Source: Cryomorphaceae bacterium 1068 (GTDB lineage Bacteria; Bacteroidota; Bacteroidia; Flavobacteriales_D; Cryomorphaceae). From it: a DNA stretch of 64,000 nucleotides. Made by a program: the position numbers and the translations under genes. The notes below the pieces were generated by a model, which did not search any database, was not told the DNA's origin, and saw only the letters and a list, made by a program, of their open reading frames with translations. Location of the stretch: the NCBI GenBank assembly GCA_027214385.1, contig JAPVXR010000001.1:496001-560000 (forward strand), given 5' to 3'. The first letter of the stretch is position 1. Every line of letters starts with the position of its first letter. Of the stretch, positions 62,828 through 64,000 are shown one piece after another.

Positions 62828-64000
62828 TTAATCGACGCTAAAAAGATTGGATGTAATCCCCACTTGAACGCGGAAATCCTCATACTTTCCATCTACGAAG
62901 GCTCCCGTTACATCGATACGGAAGAGCCTGAATATATTCGACAGACTATAGCTCACTTCCGTATAATTATCTACAGAGGGAGTGATGAGGTGATTCACAT
63001 TGATATTCTCAGTGAGGCCTGCCAATCTCAAAGTCGGAAATTGACTGAATACAAAACGGCGCAATTCCAGGTTTACGTAGGTGCTTAAATACTGATCATT
63101 GGTAGAGTAGAGGTGGTATGGTGCAATGGCATATCCCTTCAATTGATCGAAGCGTGTGAAGATGGTTTGGTTTCCCATAAAATGGGCGTAGTCCATAAAA
63201 TCCATCCGCTTATTGGTGAAAAATGTACCTCCTTCGGTTCGCAGATTTAAGTCACCGAGCAGTCCCAGTGTCATGCTGTATTTTACCTCTAGTGAGAGTC
63301 GGTCATAATCCATAGTGGCATCGGCAATACCGGGAATGGCCTTCTCGTATCTCAACGTGAAAGTGGGTTGTTTATCTACTCGGTAATACTTGTCGTCGCG
63401 CTTATAGGCGTAAGCAAATGGAAGCCAAGTGGTGGATAGATTGACTTTAAATGCATCGCTTACGCCAAAAGCCGTAGATTCCAACTCAATGTTTTCAGGG
63501 CGGTTGGGAGTGTAATCCTTGTTTTCAGCGGGAAACCAAACCTGACCTGTTGTATTATATGTCTCCTTTCTGCTGGAGTAGTCCACCGATGCGGTTACCT
63601 TCCATTTGGTGGAGACGTTCTGCCTCCAATTTACTTCAACGAAATCCCTATCGTATACCTTCATGAAGTTGTTTTGAGCAAGCAGGCTTGTGAAGGTATT
63701 CGTAAAGGGTAGAATGGCTTCTTGAGAATTGAATTGCGAATAGTACGCCCCTCCGCTAAGGCTTACCTTTCCCTGTTTCAAGCCTTGGCCATAAGTATAG
63801 CCTGTGCTCACTTTTCCAAAACCCTTACCGCGTGAAACGGCATATCGAAAGACAGGCAATATCTCCAGCCGGTTCTTGTTTTCAAAACGCTTATAGTATT
63901 TCAGACCGTACTCACCGTTCCATCCGTCCACTGTATTGTAGCGAATGGACAGAAGCGGATTTTTAATATTTAAGTAGTGGTCGTTTCCCAGGTCATATCC
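62828..64000 (-). CDS. DUF5686-type outer-membrane protein, 5' partial
   Basis: The frame is open to the right window edge; the GTG at 63931 is only the first start codon in the window, and upstream in-frame codons (ending LLSIRYNTVDGWNGEY) continue to 64000. The visible 390 residues form the beta-barrel end of a DUF5686 protein: NTVDGWNGEYGLKYYKRF, repeated aromatic-ended strands, and the C-terminus RVQVGITSNLF. Full-length relatives carry an N-terminal carboxypeptidase-regulatory-like domain followed by an outer-membrane barrel; that part lies outside the window. Function is unknown. Confidence 0.82.
   Translation of the reverse strand, partial: GYDLGNDHYLNIKNPLLSIRYNTVDGWNGEYGLKYYKRFENKNRLEILPVFRYAVSRGKGFGKVSTGYTYGQGLKQGKVSLSGGAYYSQFNSQEAILPFTNTFTSLLAQNNFMKVYDRDFVEVNWRQNVSTKWKVTASVDYSSRKETYNTTGQVWFPAENKDYTPNRPENIELESTAFGVSDAFKVNLSTTWLPFAYAYKRDDKYYRVDKQPTFTLRYEKAIPGIADATMDYDRLSLEVKYSMTLGLLGDLNLRTEGGTFFTNKRMDFMDYAHFMGNQTIFTRFDQLKGYAIAPYHLYSTNDQYLSTYVNLELRRFVFSQFPTLRLAGLTENINVNHLITPSVDNYTEVSYSLSNIFRLFRIDVTGAFVDGKYEDFRVQVGITSNLFSVD

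Noticed and set aside
62822-63088. Plus-strand ORF at the DUF5686 gene end
   Set aside because: It lies fully within the antisense barrel gene and has no domain.

Overview
This window looks like a chromosomal segment from a member of the Bacteroidota, most likely Flavobacteriia or a relative such as the Cryomorphaceae-type lineages. Five things point there: C-terminal type IX secretion (T9SS) sorting domains, lipoprotein signals, a PorE-like OmpA protein, a fused E1 alpha/beta 2-oxoacid dehydrogenase, and repeated matches to the Bacteroidota promoter (-33 TTTG, about 17 bases, -7 TAnnTTTG) in front of genes with no clear Shine-Dalgarno. Both edges cut a gene: an OmpA/PD40 protein on the left and a DUF5686-type outer-membrane protein on the right. 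I see no rRNA, tRNA, insertion sequence, prophage or CRISPR array.

Layout. 1-7.5 kb: T9SS-related OmpA protein, DUF4920 lipoprotein, large T9SS-sorted CUB-containing protein, E1 alpha/beta dehydrogenase. 7.5-14.7 kb (minus): overlapping THUMP methyltransferase, SUI1/eIF1-like factor, DinB and DUF4105 genes, then a membrane patatin and ftcD. 14.8-18.2 kb (plus): surE, a small membrane protein, lpxB, and a SpoIID-like protein. 18.2-29.2 kb: a membrane-stress island. Six tightly packed minus-strand genes (YbjN-like, PspA/IM30, OB-fold membrane protein, flotillin, 1637-residue AAA ATPase, TerB-like) face a divergent pair encoding an XRE/S24-like regulator and a single-HKD phospholipase D-like protein. 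29.2-34.7 kb: rplS, trmD, a WG-repeat protein, a PLP decarboxylase, dps.

34.7-38.9 kb: three near-identical, evenly spaced structured elements ending in terminators (candidate tandem small RNAs) lie between dps and a coiled-coil lipoprotein. feoA, feoB and a 40-residue FeoB-associated peptide follow. 39-44.2 kb: dienelactone hydrolase-like lipoprotein, TonB-dependent receptor, eukaryotic-type (GT3) glycogen synthase, small hypothetical.

44.4-53.3 kb: an amidoligase-type cluster. The plus arm has an esterase, an ATP-grasp protein with a histone H1-like Lys/Ala/Pro tail, a GCS2 carboxylate-amine ligase, a class I glutamine amidotransferase and a second ATP-grasp-like protein. The convergent minus arm has an Fes-like esterase, an M17 aminopeptidase and a third ATP-grasp. 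Together they could make, and later cleave, an unknown amide- or peptide-linked product. 53.4-64 kb (minus): a multi-PAS protein without a kinase ATPase domain, an alpha/beta hydrolase, a TIGR02757 protein, a LolD-like ABC ATPase, a T9SS zinc metalloprotease, a repeat-bearing tail-fibre-like surface protein, and the partial DUF5686 protein.

The features most worth following are the PspA/flotillin/AAA island with its linked nuclease-like gene, the triple RNA element between two iron loci, the amidoligase cluster with its H1-like tail, and a set of promoters placed so close to start codons that the mRNAs should be leaderless.
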